NCBI RefSeq assembly: GCF_028687635.1
Contig: NZ_JAQTZS010000003.1
Location: 124,001-188,000 of the forward strand
Length of the DNA: 64,000 nt
DNA from: Malikia sp.
Lineage (GTDB): Bacteria; Pseudomonadota; Gammaproteobacteria; Burkholderiales; Burkholderiaceae_C
Reading direction: 5' to 3'
The translations under genes and the position numbers were made by a program. Position 1 is the stretch's first letter. Every line of letters begins with the position of its first letter. The notes beneath the pieces were generated by a model. The model did no database searches. It was given only the letters and a program-made list of their open reading frames with translations, and was not told the DNA's origin. Shown one piece after another: positions 1 to 8,262 of this stretch.

Positions 1-541
1 GCGCATGGCGGCTCTCGACGAAGAACAGCTCCCTGTTTTCGTAGGCCCAGCCAGCAGCCAGCAACATCCACGCGCGCACCGACGGGTAGCGGGACACGAA
101 ATCGCGTGCAGACATTCCGGCGGTGTAGGTCACCTCGACGGCGCGCAAGCCGCCGCCTGCGTCAGGCCACAGGGAGGCGATTGGCGCCACCAAGGTTTCG
201 CGTCCGATGACGGCTGCCTCGAACGCGTTGGTCGGGATGGAGCCTCGCCCATCGCCACCAGGCAGGGCGTAGGTGATGCGCTCGACGGCCCCCACAAGGC
301 CATGGGTGATGGCAATCGGAACGCCGTTCACAGGGAACCTCTGCAGGCGCTGCACGTACCTGGCCTGCCGGATGATCGATCCAGTCCGGGTCTCGGCCTG
401 CTGGCGCACGCCAGGAATGACGATGGACGTGATGAACTCATCGTCCAGCGTCATGTCAGCGTCGATGCGGCAGTGAGCCTTGACGTCGGCAAGCACGATA
501 GGCTCATCCGCGCCAGGTAGGAATTCGACGAACTCGGCCAT
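1..541 (-). CDS. Phage head-tail connector protein (gp6 / phiE125 gp8-like), 3' partial
   Basis: This gene runs off the left edge, so only the first 180 residues are seen. The product begins MAEFVEFLPG, followed by LADVKAHCRIDADMTLDDEF and a later segment with WMLLAAGWAYENRE. That pattern (an N-terminal LxxVKxHxRID stretch with DDxFI, and a C-terminal helix with an RE ending) is typical of the gp6-like head-tail connector of HK97-type phages, which forms the ring below the portal. It is the next gene after a 56-residue protein and the capsid gene, the usual place for a connector. The start ATG lies 5 bases past the stop of the upstream small gene. Confidence 0.72.
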   Translation of the reverse strand, partial: MAEFVEFLPGADEPIVLADVKAHCRIDADMTLDDEFITSIVIPGVRQQAETRTGSIIRQARYVQRLQRFPVNGVPIAITHGLVGAVERITYALPGGDGRGSIPTNAFEAAVIGRETLVAPIASLWPDAGGGLRAVEVTYTAGMSARDFVSRYPSVRAWMLLAAGWAYENRELFFVESRHA

Positions 542-546
542 GAGGC

Positions 547-717
547 TTACTTGGCCGCTTTGCCAGTCGCAGCGGACACGTCATTCGTCGGCTTGGGCGG
601 ATCGACCTCCTCGCCCAAACCGCGCTTGACGATGTCTGCTGCCACATCGTCATCGAAACCGGCGATCTCGCCCGGATTGAGGTTGTTGAAATGCTTGATG
701 ACCTTGATGTGCTTCAT
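547..717 (-). CDS. Small phage head-region protein, 56 residues, unknown
   Basis: A short open frame starts MKHIKVIKHFNNLNPGEIAG and ends with an acidic, Pro- and Lys-containing tail. It lies between the capsid gene and the connector gene, in the same direction as both. Proteins of this size with a lysine-rich start and an acidic middle are common at this position in HK97-like phages, but I cannot assign a function. The start ATG at 717 gives the only frame compatible with tight packing (stop 5 bases before the connector ATG). A hairpin terminator lies just upstream. Confidence 0.55.
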   Translation of the reverse strand: MKHIKVIKHFNNLNPGEIAGFDDDVAADIVKRGLGEEVDPPKPTNDVSAATGKAAK

Positions 718-729
718 GTACGGCTCCAG

Positions 730-762
730 AAAAAGGCCCGCACGGACTGGCCGGGCGGGCCT
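730..762 (-). terminator. Intrinsic terminator downstream of the capsid gene
   Basis: Read on the minus strand, the arms AGGCCCGC (762-755) and GCGGGCCT (741-734) form an 8-base-pair stem followed by a T run. It lies about 20 bases past the capsid stop codon, so capsid transcripts could end here unless antitermination lets polymerase proceed to the connector genes. Confidence 0.7.
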
Positions 763-782
763 GGGGGATGGGATGAGGGAAA

Positions 783-2171
783 TCAGCGGAACCAGGTCAC
801 GCCATCCAGCACGGCGACTGCGACCGCGTGCATCGGCGCGAGGTCGTGCTCGACGATCATCCGGACCAGGGTTTCGTCGCGCTCGAAGGCGTTGACCTGG
901 TTGCCCGTGGCGGGGTCGGTGTAGCTGGCCTCGTAGCTGATGGCCACTTCCATCGGCAATGCGGTGCCGATGAGCCAGTTGTCCCAATCCACCAGGTAGA
1001 TCTCGGAGCCGATGCCAACGGCACCGCCGCTGGTCAGGTTGGTCGGGATCTGCGTGGTGATGCCGATCGGGATCTGGCCGAAGGTGCCATTGGCCTCGAC
1101 CTCGGGAAACACCTTGGCGCCAGTGGTGGTCTGCAGACTGGCCAGGTACTCGAAAGAATCCGGGTGCAGCAGCAGCGCCGGCCGCGTCAGGCCAACGTTG
1201 GCGCGGCGCAGGGCCAGCTTGAGACGGGAGATGTCGCCACGAATCGCCTGCTGCAGCGTGCCGTCAGCGGTACTCTTGCCCGTCAGCGAAGTAGCGCCGA
1301 GGACGTTGCCGGCCGGAGCCCAATAGCGCAGGCCCTTGATGTTGTTGCCGGTGCCATCGCCACGGATCATGCCGATGTCGGCAGCCACCGACATGGCATT
1401 GCCCAGCACGGTGGTCAGGAGAGTGTCTACCGCAGGGGAGACGCCCGCCATGCGCAGCAGATCCTTGGCGATCGGGATCATGCCGGTCAACTTCTTGGCC
1501 TTGAGCGAGACCTTATCGGTCGAGGCGCTGGTGACGCCGACGGCGGCATTGCGCCCGGTGTAGCTGGCCGTCGGCGCGGCCGAGATACGGCCAATGTCCA
1601 GGTTACCGTTCGGCATGGGGATTTCCAACGGGCCGCCATTGGTATTGCGAACGACCGCATTGGGAAACAGGTAGTTGATCACGTTCTGCGCCAGGACAGT
1701 CGGCACGAACACGCCGCCACCAGATGCCGACTCAGTGTTCATGGCCATCTGGATCGACTGCTCGAACGCGCTGGCCACCGAGGCCTTGACGTCATCACGT
1801 ACCTTCAAGCGGCTGACGACCTGGTCTTTGGCGACATGGGGATTGCCCTTGGCCTGGTCCAACGCATGAATGAAGGTGAAGAAGGTCGCGATCGAGTGCT
1901 GGCCTTCGGCCTTATGGTCTCGCGCCTGGGCGCTGACGGCGGGAGCGGCGGTCGGGGCGGTGAAGTTATCCACCGGTACGGCAGCAGCAGCAGCCATCTG
2001 CTCGGCGGCTTCCTGGCGCTGGATCTGCGCGCCAAGCTGATCGAATTTGACCTTGAGGTCATTGAACTCATTGACCTCGACGGCCGAAGGATTCTCGATC
2101 GCGGCGATCGCCTGGACACGGGAGTTGATGGCCGCGCGTTCGCGGCGCAGGTCATTGATGGCTTTGATCAT
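783..2171 (-). CDS. Phage major capsid protein, HK97 fold
   Basis: The 462-residue product starts MIKAINDLRRERAAINSRVQ. The first roughly 70 residues are a charged helical segment like the delta (scaffold) domain that HK97-type capsid precursors carry and the prohead protease removes. An Ala/Pro-rich linker follows, then the HK97-like shell domain ending in an ERDETLVRMIVEHD segment. The protease and portal genes immediately upstream match the standard order. A longer frame upstream of 2171 is open but would run through the terminator hairpin, so the internal ATG preceded by GGAG is chosen. Hairpin terminators lie on both sides of the gene. Confidence 0.9.
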   Translation of the reverse strand: MIKAINDLRRERAAINSRVQAIAAIENPSAVEVNEFNDLKVKFDQLGAQIQRQEAAEQMAAAAAVPVDNFTAPTAAPAVSAQARDHKAEGQHSIATFFTFIHALDQAKGNPHVAKDQVVSRLKVRDDVKASVASAFEQSIQMAMNTESASGGGVFVPTVLAQNVINYLFPNAVVRNTNGGPLEIPMPNGNLDIGRISAAPTASYTGRNAAVGVTSASTDKVSLKAKKLTGMIPIAKDLLRMAGVSPAVDTLLTTVLGNAMSVAADIGMIRGDGTGNNIKGLRYWAPAGNVLGATSLTGKSTADGTLQQAIRGDISRLKLALRRANVGLTRPALLLHPDSFEYLASLQTTTGAKVFPEVEANGTFGQIPIGITTQIPTNLTSGGAVGIGSEIYLVDWDNWLIGTALPMEVAISYEASYTDPATGNQVNAFERDETLVRMIVEHDLAPMHAVAVAVLDGVTWFR

Positions 2172-2187
2172 GAGGGGACTCCAGAAA

Positions 2188-2210
2188 CAAAAAAACCCGC
2201 GCGAGCGGGT
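2188..2210 (-). terminator. Intrinsic terminator between protease and capsid genes
   Basis: On the minus strand, ACCCGC (2210-2205), a four-base loop and GCGGGT (2200-2195) are followed by a run of seven Ts. This is a compact intrinsic terminator in the 90-base gap between the protease stop and the capsid ATG. It would lower or condition read-through from the packaging genes into the capsid gene. Confidence 0.75.
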
Positions 2211-2261
2211 GGAGGAAAGCGCCGCCATGGGCGACAAATGACTGCGTAGCTGCGACTGCGG

Positions 2262-3254
2262 TTACAACGAGTTGCTCATGGCCATGGCGGCGGCAGCCAT
2301 GCGCATGCGCTGGGCTTGGGTCGACACGGTGAATGGATCCGGCGCTGCGGCGCGCGCCTTCGCGCGGTCTTCAGCGGCCAGGACGACGATACGGTCGAAC
2401 GCCTCTTGCGGCGTCTCCAATCGATCCGCCAGGCCAGCATCAATGGCAGCCTGGCCGAAGTACAGGCCGGCATCCGTTGCAGCGACAGCCTGCAATGGGA
2501 TGCTGCGAAAGGCCGCGACCGAGGTGGTGAACTGGTGGTAGATGCGGTCCAACTGACCATCCAGTGCGGCGCGCGCACCATCGGACAACGGAGACGTGGG
2601 CGATAGGTCTGCCTTGCGGGCACCTCGATAGACCGTGGTAACGGTGACGCCGGCGCTGTCCATCGCGCGCGAAACGTCCATGTGCTGAGCAATCACGCCG
2701 ATCGACCCCAGGCCGCTGGACTGGCTGACGCTGACTTCCCCGGCTGCCGAGGCGAGCAAATAGCCGCCACTGAAGGCGCTGAAGTGCACGATCGCATGCA
2801 CCGGCTTGATCAGGTTGGCGGCGCGGATGCGATCAGCCGCCTCGAAGGCGCCAGTCGAATCTCCTCCGTTGCTGTCCACGTCAAGCACGATGCGGTAGAC
2901 GGACGAATCGGCCAAGGCCGCATCGAGCTCTTGCCCCAGGCTCTCATACGCCGTCATCTGCGTGCATAGTTTGAGGTTGCCAGTGCGCGCGACCAGAGGA
3001 CCATAGATGCCGATCTGTGCAACGCCGGTGCCATCGGCGTCGCCATCATCATCCACCCCCGTGGCGTCATCAGGGTCATCATCGATCAGACCTATGCGCG
3101 CCATCACCGACGGCAGCGGCTCACCATCCACCGCGATCAGCGGCAGGCCCAGGTGCGAACGCGCAAACAGGACGGCATCGTGCAACAGCTCGGGCGTGGC
3201 CAGCATGGGGCGGTTGAAGATTTGGCTGATGAGATTGGGAAACTGCTTGCTCAT
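2262..3254 (-). CDS. S49-family prohead protease / signal-peptide-peptidase-like protein
   Basis: The 330-residue product matches the S49 (SppA-like, ClpP-fold) peptidases that act as head maturation proteases. It has VLDVDSNGGDSTGAFEAADR near residues 120-140, then FSAFSGGYLLASAA around residues 160-175 with the nucleophilic serine in SGGY. A downstream RGARKADLSP segment supplies a candidate general-base lysine. The first 80 residues are an acidic, Asp-rich region that may be self-removed. It lies between portal and capsid, and its ATG overlaps the portal stop in an ATGA junction. It should cleave the capsid delta domain during head assembly. Confidence 0.87.
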   Translation of the reverse strand: MSKQFPNLISQIFNRPMLATPELLHDAVLFARSHLGLPLIAVDGEPLPSVMARIGLIDDDPDDATGVDDDGDADGTGVAQIGIYGPLVARTGNLKLCTQMTAYESLGQELDAALADSSVYRIVLDVDSNGGDSTGAFEAADRIRAANLIKPVHAIVHFSAFSGGYLLASAAGEVSVSQSSGLGSIGVIAQHMDVSRAMDSAGVTVTTVYRGARKADLSPTSPLSDGARAALDGQLDRIYHQFTTSVAAFRSIPLQAVAATDAGLYFGQAAIDAGLADRLETPQEAFDRIVVLAAEDRAKARAAAPDPFTVSTQAQRMRMAAAAMAMSNSL

Positions 3255-4540
3255 GTGAAGATCCTATCGATGTCGTTGATCTGCTGTGCGCTGGGCTGCG
3301 CCCGGTTCACTGGGCCCACGGCCAAGCCGGTCTTGCCATCGGCCATGTTCAGCGGCGTCAGGTACACGTCTCCGCCGGCGATCGGTGGCAGGTTCTCCAG
3401 GCGGCGGATGTCGTTGACCGACAGCCAGCCCCACTGCCTCGCCTGGGCATAGGCGGCGTAGCGCGACTGGGTGTCACCGCGCAACAGGCCGGCGACGTCG
3501 AACTGGATGTAGACGCCCGCGGCACGGTCTTCCTCGGTGAGCAGGTCGCGCTCCATCGATTCCTCGTGCCGCTTGAGCCACGGCATCAGCGTGAAGACCA
3601 CGAACTCCAACGACTGCTGCTCGATGTTCGAGAACGTGGCCCCAGAGAGATCGCCCAGCTTGTGCGGCGGTATGCCGTAGATGCGCGCGATGTCGCGCAC
3701 GCCGTAGCTGCGCGCCTCGATCAGCTGGGCATCCTCGTTGCTCATGCTCAGGGGCTTGAACTCCATGCCCTCCTGCAGCAGTGCGACCTCGCCCGCCTTG
3801 CCGGCGCCGCCGTACTTGCCCTTCCAGTCGGACAGCAGCTTGTCGATGGCGCCCTGCTCCTTGATGGCAGCAGCCTCGCGCGGGCGGGTCAGCACGCCGG
3901 ACAGTCGAGTGCCGTTGCCGAACACACGGGCGGTGTGGCGTTCGCTCGCGGCGACGATGCCCAACGCCTCGCGGTGCAGCGCGATTGGGCTCAGGCCGGC
4001 GTAGACGTTATCGCCGATCCAGCGCACATGGTGCATGCGGCGCAGCGGAAACACGCCCTCGATGCCATCCGGCGCAAGCAGCACGCGGTAGTACGGCATT
4101 CGGTCCTGGGGACTGACCATGACCTGCACGCGATCGGGATGCAAGGGGTACAGACTCTTGACTGAGCCGTCCATATCCAGCTCCTTGAGCGCAAAGCCGT
4201 TGCCGCGCAGGCCAGCAGAGAGCTGCTTGTACTCATGGACCTGAAACGGCGTCATCCAGCCGTTGGGCGCCACGGAGATCACCCGGTGCGCCGGGTGATC
4301 GATAACAGGCTTGCGATCATCTGGCGAAGTGGCCTGGTACACGCGGCACGGCAGCTGGGCAATTGACTCGGCCAGCAACGTCACGGCGCGCTGCACGGCA
4401 GTGAGTGCCAACGCAGTCTGTGGGTTGATGACCGGGCCCGCCTCGGACGTCCCGCCGGCAACCAGCGAAGACCCTAGCCAGCCACCGCTGCCGGCGGGCA
4501 TCAACGCGCCAGAACCGGAGAATATCTGCGAGAAGAACAT
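3251..4540 (-). CDS. Phage portal protein, HK97 family
   Basis: The 429-residue product starts MFFSQIFSGSG. It carries the family landmarks: AVTLLAESIAQLPCRVYQ, a YKQLSAGLRGNGFALKEL segment, YGVRDIARIYGIPPHKLGDL and SNIEQQSLEFVVFTLMPWL. The portal is the dodecameric vertex ring through which DNA enters the head. The start at 4540 shares one base with the stop of the small membrane protein upstream (TGATG), and its stop overlaps the protease start. A longer upstream frame exists but lies across the small gene and the terminase end, so it is not used. Confidence 0.9.
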   Translation of the reverse strand: MFFSQIFSGSGALMPAGSGGWLGSSLVAGGTSEAGPVINPQTALALTAVQRAVTLLAESIAQLPCRVYQATSPDDRKPVIDHPAHRVISVAPNGWMTPFQVHEYKQLSAGLRGNGFALKELDMDGSVKSLYPLHPDRVQVMVSPQDRMPYYRVLLAPDGIEGVFPLRRMHHVRWIGDNVYAGLSPIALHREALGIVAASERHTARVFGNGTRLSGVLTRPREAAAIKEQGAIDKLLSDWKGKYGGAGKAGEVALLQEGMEFKPLSMSNEDAQLIEARSYGVRDIARIYGIPPHKLGDLSGATFSNIEQQSLEFVVFTLMPWLKRHEESMERDLLTEEDRAAGVYIQFDVAGLLRGDTQSRYAAYAQARQWGWLSVNDIRRLENLPPIAGGDVYLTPLNMADGKTGLAVGPVNRAQPSAQQINDIDRIFT

Positions 4541-4734
4541 CAGTCCGATCCTGGTTTGTGGGCCAGCTCGGCTGCCGGCTGGCGTGCGACGGCGCGCGCG
4601 ACCAGGAACGACCAGGCGAGCAGAAACAGGCCTGCGATGATCAGGCCGGCAGGCCAGTAGATGGCGCCGACGCCGATCACCAGCAGCAGGAAGCCGATGC
4701 TTCCAGCCACCATGGCGGCCGTGTCGAGGGTCAT
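4540..4734 (-). CDS. Small two-helix membrane protein of the packaging cluster
   Basis: The 64-residue product has two hydrophobic stretches, about residues 8-26 (VAGSIGFLLLVIGVGAIYW) and 28-46, and a basic, Ala-rich tail. The gene is tightly packed between terminase and portal, sharing an ATGA with the terminase stop and TGATG with the portal start, so it is translated as part of the packaging operon. Small membrane proteins at this position are seen in related phages, but their role is not known to me. Confidence 0.6.
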   Translation of the reverse strand: MTLDTAAMVAGSIGFLLLVIGVGAIYWPAGLIIAGLFLLAWSFLVARAVARQPAAELAHKPGSD

Positions 4735-6569
4735 ATTCCAACTCCGTTTGTTTCGTAGACACTCTTGCCTGAGTCTTGTGATGCAGAGACGGCACGGCTG
4801 AGGGCCATGACTGTCGCGACGATGCCGTCGATGCGGCCGTTTTGCCTGGACCGCTTCTTGTCCGGCCTGAAGTTGTCGTTGCTGTCGAACAGCAACGCCA
4901 CGTTGCCGGCGCAGTACGCCAGCACGGGGTTGCCACCATGCCGCAATCGTCTGGCATAGACCAGCTCCTCAAGCTTCTTGGATCCGGGGTACATGCCACC
5001 GGTGTTCTGGGGCACCTGGACCAGCGGAACATCCATCTCCATCAGCTCGTTGGCGAGATGGGTGGCGTTCCAGACATCGAATCCCAGCTCGACCAGGTCG
5101 AATTCCGTCCGCGCCCACAGAATCTTCTCCTTGACAGGACCGTAGTCGGTGACGTTGCCCGGCGTGGCAGTAAGCCAGCCCTGTCGCTGCCAAGCGCGGT
5201 AATTGGCAGCGTCGTCTTTCTCCTGCGTTTCGATCTTTTCCTCGGGACACCAGAACCAGGCCACGACAAACCACTCGCCTGCGGGGTCCTCCGGCGGAAA
5301 CACCAGGACGAATGCCGTCAGGTCGCGCGTCGCTGCCAGGTCGAGTCCACCGTAGCAGCGCCGTCCCTTGAGCAGCGCCGAATCGAAGCGCTTTCCGCCT
5401 TTGTCCCAGACGGTGATGTCAAACCAACCTTCTGAGCCCCCACACCAGACGTTCAGGTCCTTGGTCTTGAAGTTCGCCATTGCGCTGGGCAGCGCCGCCG
5501 CCTTCCGCGCCATGCTGCGCATGTAGTCCAGGCCCTTCGAGCGACCAAGACCAGGATTCGACTTCGGCCAGTTGCGCTCGTCGAGCGGATCGTCACCCTC
5601 ATCCAGCGTGTAGACGTAGCCAAAAAAAGTATCGTCTTTCCGCTTGCCTTCCAGGATCGAGATCACGTACTGCCTGATCTCGGTGCAAATGCCATCGAGC
5701 ACATAGCCCGCGGTGGTGATGGCCGACAGCAGCGGATCCACCCGCGCGCCCAGAGCCGTTTCCATGACGTCCCACACATCGCGTGTCGCCTGGGCATGCA
5801 GCTCGTCAAACATGATCGCGTAGGGGTTGAGGCCATCCAGGTTGTCGGCGTTCGCCGGCAGCGGCATGAACACGGCGCCCAGGCTGTCGCAGGTGACCTT
5901 TTCCTGGTTCAGGCCATTGAACACCTGGAACGATCGCGAGACGCCAGATGAGCGGCGCTGCCAGCGCTTGATGTTGTCGAAAGCGGGCTTGAACACCGTC
6001 ATTGCTTGGGCCCGCGTGGTCGCCACGGCATAGACCTCGGCACCGAGCTCGCCTGCAAAACCAAACAGGTACGCGCCCTGCGGCGCCTTCCAGGTGCTCT
6101 TGCCGTTCTTGCGCGCGACTTCTTCGTAGGCCCGGGTGAAGCGCCGCGAGCCGTCCGCTTCGCGTCGCCAGCCATAGAGCACAGCCGTCCAGAACTGCTG
6201 CCAGGGATCCAGCAGCATCGGCCTGCCAGCCAAAGGCCCCTTGATGTGAACGAAGAAGCGCTCGATGAACTGGATGATGTGCCAGGCATGCGCGGGACTG
6301 AACATCAATCCGCGCGCTGGACCCGACCTCAGATCCTCGTAATGCCGCTTGACGGCCAGATAGACGTAGCGCCCAACGGTGATTTCACCGCGCAGCACTG
6401 GCAGGCCGTAGGCCTCGTCCCATGCTTGCAGGACAGTTGGCGTCAGTTTGGCAAGCCGGCGCGCGGTAAGCTGGTGGCGTGGCCGACTAGATCGGCGAAC
6501 AGGTCGTCCTGTCCGCTCCGCTCCCCCGTGTCCTTGCGCACCCTTGCCAGCGACGGAATCGTCAAACAT
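4731..6569 (-). CDS. Terminase large subunit (Terminase_1 family)
   Basis: The roughly 612-residue product is the DNA-packaging motor. The adenine-binding and Walker A area appears as DPWQQFWTAVLYGWRR and EEVARKNGKSTW. The Walker B-like segment is PYAIMFDELHAQ, with ITTAGY as the coupling motif. The nuclease domain shows GGLDLAATRDLTAFVLVF and the later FDSNDNFRPDKKRSR and DGIVATVMA segments. The ATG at 6569 is preferred over a GTG at 6584. Either start lies inside the small-subunit gene, a long overlap of about 127 bases. Its stop overlaps the next gene by four bases. Confidence 0.92.
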   Translation of the reverse strand: MFDDSVAGKGAQGHGGAERTGRPVRRSSRPRHQLTARRLAKLTPTVLQAWDEAYGLPVLRGEITVGRYVYLAVKRHYEDLRSGPARGLMFSPAHAWHIIQFIERFFVHIKGPLAGRPMLLDPWQQFWTAVLYGWRREADGSRRFTRAYEEVARKNGKSTWKAPQGAYLFGFAGELGAEVYAVATTRAQAMTVFKPAFDNIKRWQRRSSGVSRSFQVFNGLNQEKVTCDSLGAVFMPLPANADNLDGLNPYAIMFDELHAQATRDVWDVMETALGARVDPLLSAITTAGYVLDGICTEIRQYVISILEGKRKDDTFFGYVYTLDEGDDPLDERNWPKSNPGLGRSKGLDYMRSMARKAAALPSAMANFKTKDLNVWCGGSEGWFDITVWDKGGKRFDSALLKGRRCYGGLDLAATRDLTAFVLVFPPEDPAGEWFVVAWFWCPEEKIETQEKDDAANYRAWQRQGWLTATPGNVTDYGPVKEKILWARTEFDLVELGFDVWNATHLANELMEMDVPLVQVPQNTGGMYPGSKKLEELVYARRLRHGGNPVLAYCAGNVALLFDSNDNFRPDKKRSRQNGRIDGIVATVMALSRAVSASQDSGKSVYETNGVGI

Positions 6570-6943
6570 GCTTTTGGTAACCACTGCCCCAGCTCCATTT
6601 TCAAACGCCGCTCATCCTCTGCCCACGGCGTCGGAGTTGACCAGCCCGTCTTTGATGTCTGAGTGCGGCCTTTTTCCTCGCACTCCGCGCTGGCTTTGAG
6701 CCAGTCAGCGAATGTCCGCACGATGATCGCAATCGGCATGCCAGCGGTCAGGTGCTCAATCCCCGCCTGGCGCAAGGTCGTGCAGATGTGATCGAACAGC
6801 AGACGCTCATCCGGACTGAACTTCAGCATCGGGGGTGGATCGGGAGACATCACCTCATCGCACGAGGTCTGGACTGCTGCACCACCCACGGCTGGAAGCA
6901 TTGCTGCGAAGTTGGTTTTGTCTCTCATCGCCGCACCATTCAA
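6443..6943 (-). CDS. Terminase small subunit, P27-like
   Basis: The 166-residue product lies directly upstream of the large terminase gene. It contains FSPDERLLFDHICTTLRQAG, then AIIVRTFADWLKASAEC, and a C-terminal region with LGQWLPKACLTIPSLARVRK. That arrangement fits the P27-type small subunits, in which a helical DNA-recognition domain is followed by an LGLTPxSRxRL-like segment. A GGGGG tract lies just before the ATG at 6943; MRDKTN at 6928 is an alternative start. The last roughly 127 bases overlap the large subunit frame. The match is by pattern and position and weaker than for the large subunit. Confidence 0.75.
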   Translation of the reverse strand: MNGAAMRDKTNFAAMLPAVGGAAVQTSCDEVMSPDPPPMLKFSPDERLLFDHICTTLRQAGIEHLTAGMPIAIIVRTFADWLKASAECEEKGRTQTSKTGWSTPTPWAEDERRLKMELGQWLPKACLTIPSLARVRKDTGERSGQDDLFADLVGHATSLPRAGLPN

Positions 6944-7033
6944 ACCCCCGGGGGGTAGTTTTCGTTCTACATAAACCTGCTCTCCTAATATCGGTCTAGA
7001 GACAGATCCCCACAGAGATTTCCACCCCCCTCG

Positions 7034-7438
7034 CTACCGACTGATCAGTGCGGGGACCGCCGAATCAGGCAAAGACCGACCCAAGCCCCCATCCTCAAGC
7101 ACCGTCTTGACGTCATGGCACTTCTTGCACAGCGGCTGCCAGTTGGAGCGCTGCCAGAACAGCGCCTTGTCGCCCTTGTGCGGGGTGATGTGGTCGACCA
7201 CGGTGGCAGCCACCACCTCGCCACGGACCTCATGCCGAACGCACAGCGGATGAGCACGTAGGAAACCCTCACGGGCCTGCTGCCACTTGTAGCTGTAGCC
7301 GCGCTCAGAAGACGATCCGCGCCTGGCATCCCGCGCCCGGGCTTCGACCCGCTTGTGCTGGTCGCAGCGGCCAGATCCGTCGCGTACCAGCACGCCACAG
7401 CCGGGATAAGTGCAGGGGCGTGGCGCAGACTTGGGCAT
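7034..7438 (-). CDS. HNH endonuclease of the packaging module
   Basis: The 134-residue product starts MPKSAPRPCTYPGCGVLV. A first zinc-site-like region has CTYPGCGVLVRDGSGRCDQH. The HNH core is VVDHITPHKGD, then RSNWQPLCKKCHDVKT, giving the catalytic histidine, asparagine and CxxC zinc ligands. HNH proteins next to terminase are required partners of the packaging motor in HK97-like phages, and this location fits that role. The start is taken at 7438. A frame open further upstream crosses a terminator hairpin and is discounted. Confidence 0.85.
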   Translation of the reverse strand: MPKSAPRPCTYPGCGVLVRDGSGRCDQHKRVEARARDARRGSSSERGYSYKWQQAREGFLRAHPLCVRHEVRGEVVAATVVDHITPHKGDKALFWQRSNWQPLCKKCHDVKTVLEDGGLGRSLPDSAVPALISR

Positions 7439-7448
7439 GGAAGGGTAG

Positions 7449-7487
7449 AAAAAAGAAAGCCCCGCGAGCGAAAAACCACTGCGGGGC
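7449..7487 (-). terminator. Intrinsic terminator upstream of the HNH/terminase operon
   Basis: On the minus strand, GCCCCGC (7487-7481), a 14-base loop and GCGGGGC (7466-7460) are followed by a T-rich tract. It lies after the Q-like regulator and just before the HNH gene. This is the arrangement expected for a terminator that a late antiterminator must overcome, although the hairpin could also simply close the early transcript. Confidence 0.6.
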
Positions 7488-7550
7488 AGGATGTGCAGCA
7501 GTGGGTGGACACACCGACTGCACAGCTTGCCTGAAATGTACCAAAAGTGT

Positions 7551-7955
7551 CTAAGGAGTAAAACTCCTTTTTTCGGAACTGACCAGCTGCTTGCGTCGGT
7601 CTTCCAGCCAGCGATGGATTTCCACATCAGCCTGATCGAGCTGGGCATTGACGGCTGCCCGGGATCTGGCCATGGCGCGTGCTGCACCAGTGACGCCCTG
7701 ATTCTTGATGTAGATGTAATGCAGCGTCAGGTAGAGGTGCGACTTGACCAGCTTGAGCGACTCGACGGCACGGTCAGTCTCGGCAGCCTCAAGTTCGTCG
7801 GTAGGGATCACGGCCTCCCGATAACCACCCGCACCGCCGCCGCCCAAGCTCAGCAGGATATTGACCTTGGAGAATCCCAGGCCATAGTCCTCACGCCTGG
7901 CCCGCCAAGCACCCCATCGAATCAACCGCCGGTGAATGTGATCAAGCCTGGCCAC
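7551..7955 (-). CDS. Putative late-gene regulator (antiterminator Q/RinA-like)
   Basis: The 134-residue product starts MARLDHIHRRLIRWGAWRAR. Its C-terminal half, LTLHYIYIKNQGVTGAARAM followed by ARSRAAVNAQLDQADVEIHR, looks like a sigma-region-4-like helix-turn-helix. Proteins of this size and form occur in the Q position of many phages, directly before the packaging genes. Here the gene is followed by a terminator and then HNH-terS-terL. The assignment rests on position and the helix-turn-helix pattern, not on a firm family match. Its stop codon is part of a perfect palindrome, AAGGAGT-AAA-ACTCCTT, at 7553-7569. Confidence 0.5.
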   Translation of the reverse strand: MARLDHIHRRLIRWGAWRARREDYGLGFSKVNILLSLGGGGAGGYREAVIPTDELEAAETDRAVESLKLVKSHLYLTLHYIYIKNQGVTGAARAMARSRAAVNAQLDQADVEIHRWLEDRRKQLVSSEKRSFTP

Positions 7956-8262
7956 GCTGTTTTCCTTTGGTGGCGCCTGGCTGCCACATGATCATGAAGC
8001 TGCAGCCGAACTGCACCATGTAGCGCGCCATCTCGGCTGTCACGTCGGGCAGGCTGAACGGCGCGCCAACCACGCGGCCCCGCTCTATCGCATAGAAGCA
8101 GTTGGCCTCGCCCTTGATGCCACGCCTGACCAGCGCATAGGCCTGGCGGCCCAGATCCGATTCCTTGGCCCGCTCGAGGATGGCCTGGTAGGTCTCGGGC
8201 ATGTGGGACTTGATGTCGCGAATCGCCTGTTCGACATCTGCTGCGGTCCTTGAAGTGTCCAA
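7942..8262 (-). CDS. Hypothetical phage protein, TTG start
   Basis: The 106-residue product has ADVEQAIRDIKSHMPETYQA near its start and a C-terminal ARYMVQFGCSFMIMW segment. I recognise the general type from phage genomes but not a function. The start appears to be TTG at 8262, preceded by an AAGGA Shine-Dalgarno on the minus strand. An ATG a few bases upstream is in another frame. The 3' end overlaps the start of the Q-like gene by 14 bases, so the two are probably co-translated. Confidence 0.6.
   Translation of the reverse strand: MDTSRTAADVEQAIRDIKSHMPETYQAILERAKESDLGRQAYALVRRGIKGEANCFYAIERGRVVGAPFSLPDVTAEMARYMVQFGCSFMIMWQPGATKGKQRGQA

Noticed and set aside
5-520. 171-residue plus-strand open frame at the left edge
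   Set aside because: The opposite strand encodes a clear head-tail connector protein in a continuous frame that runs off the window.
828-2249. 473-residue plus-strand open frame opposite the capsid gene
   Set aside because: It is antisense to a well-supported capsid gene, has no recognisable domain and reads as a high-GC shadow.
7553-7573. Perfect palindrome AAGGAGT-AAA-ACTCCTT followed by Ts on the plus strand, considered as a terminator
   Set aside because: No plus-strand gene would be terminated here and the stem is AT-rich; it may be an operator but nothing supports a call.
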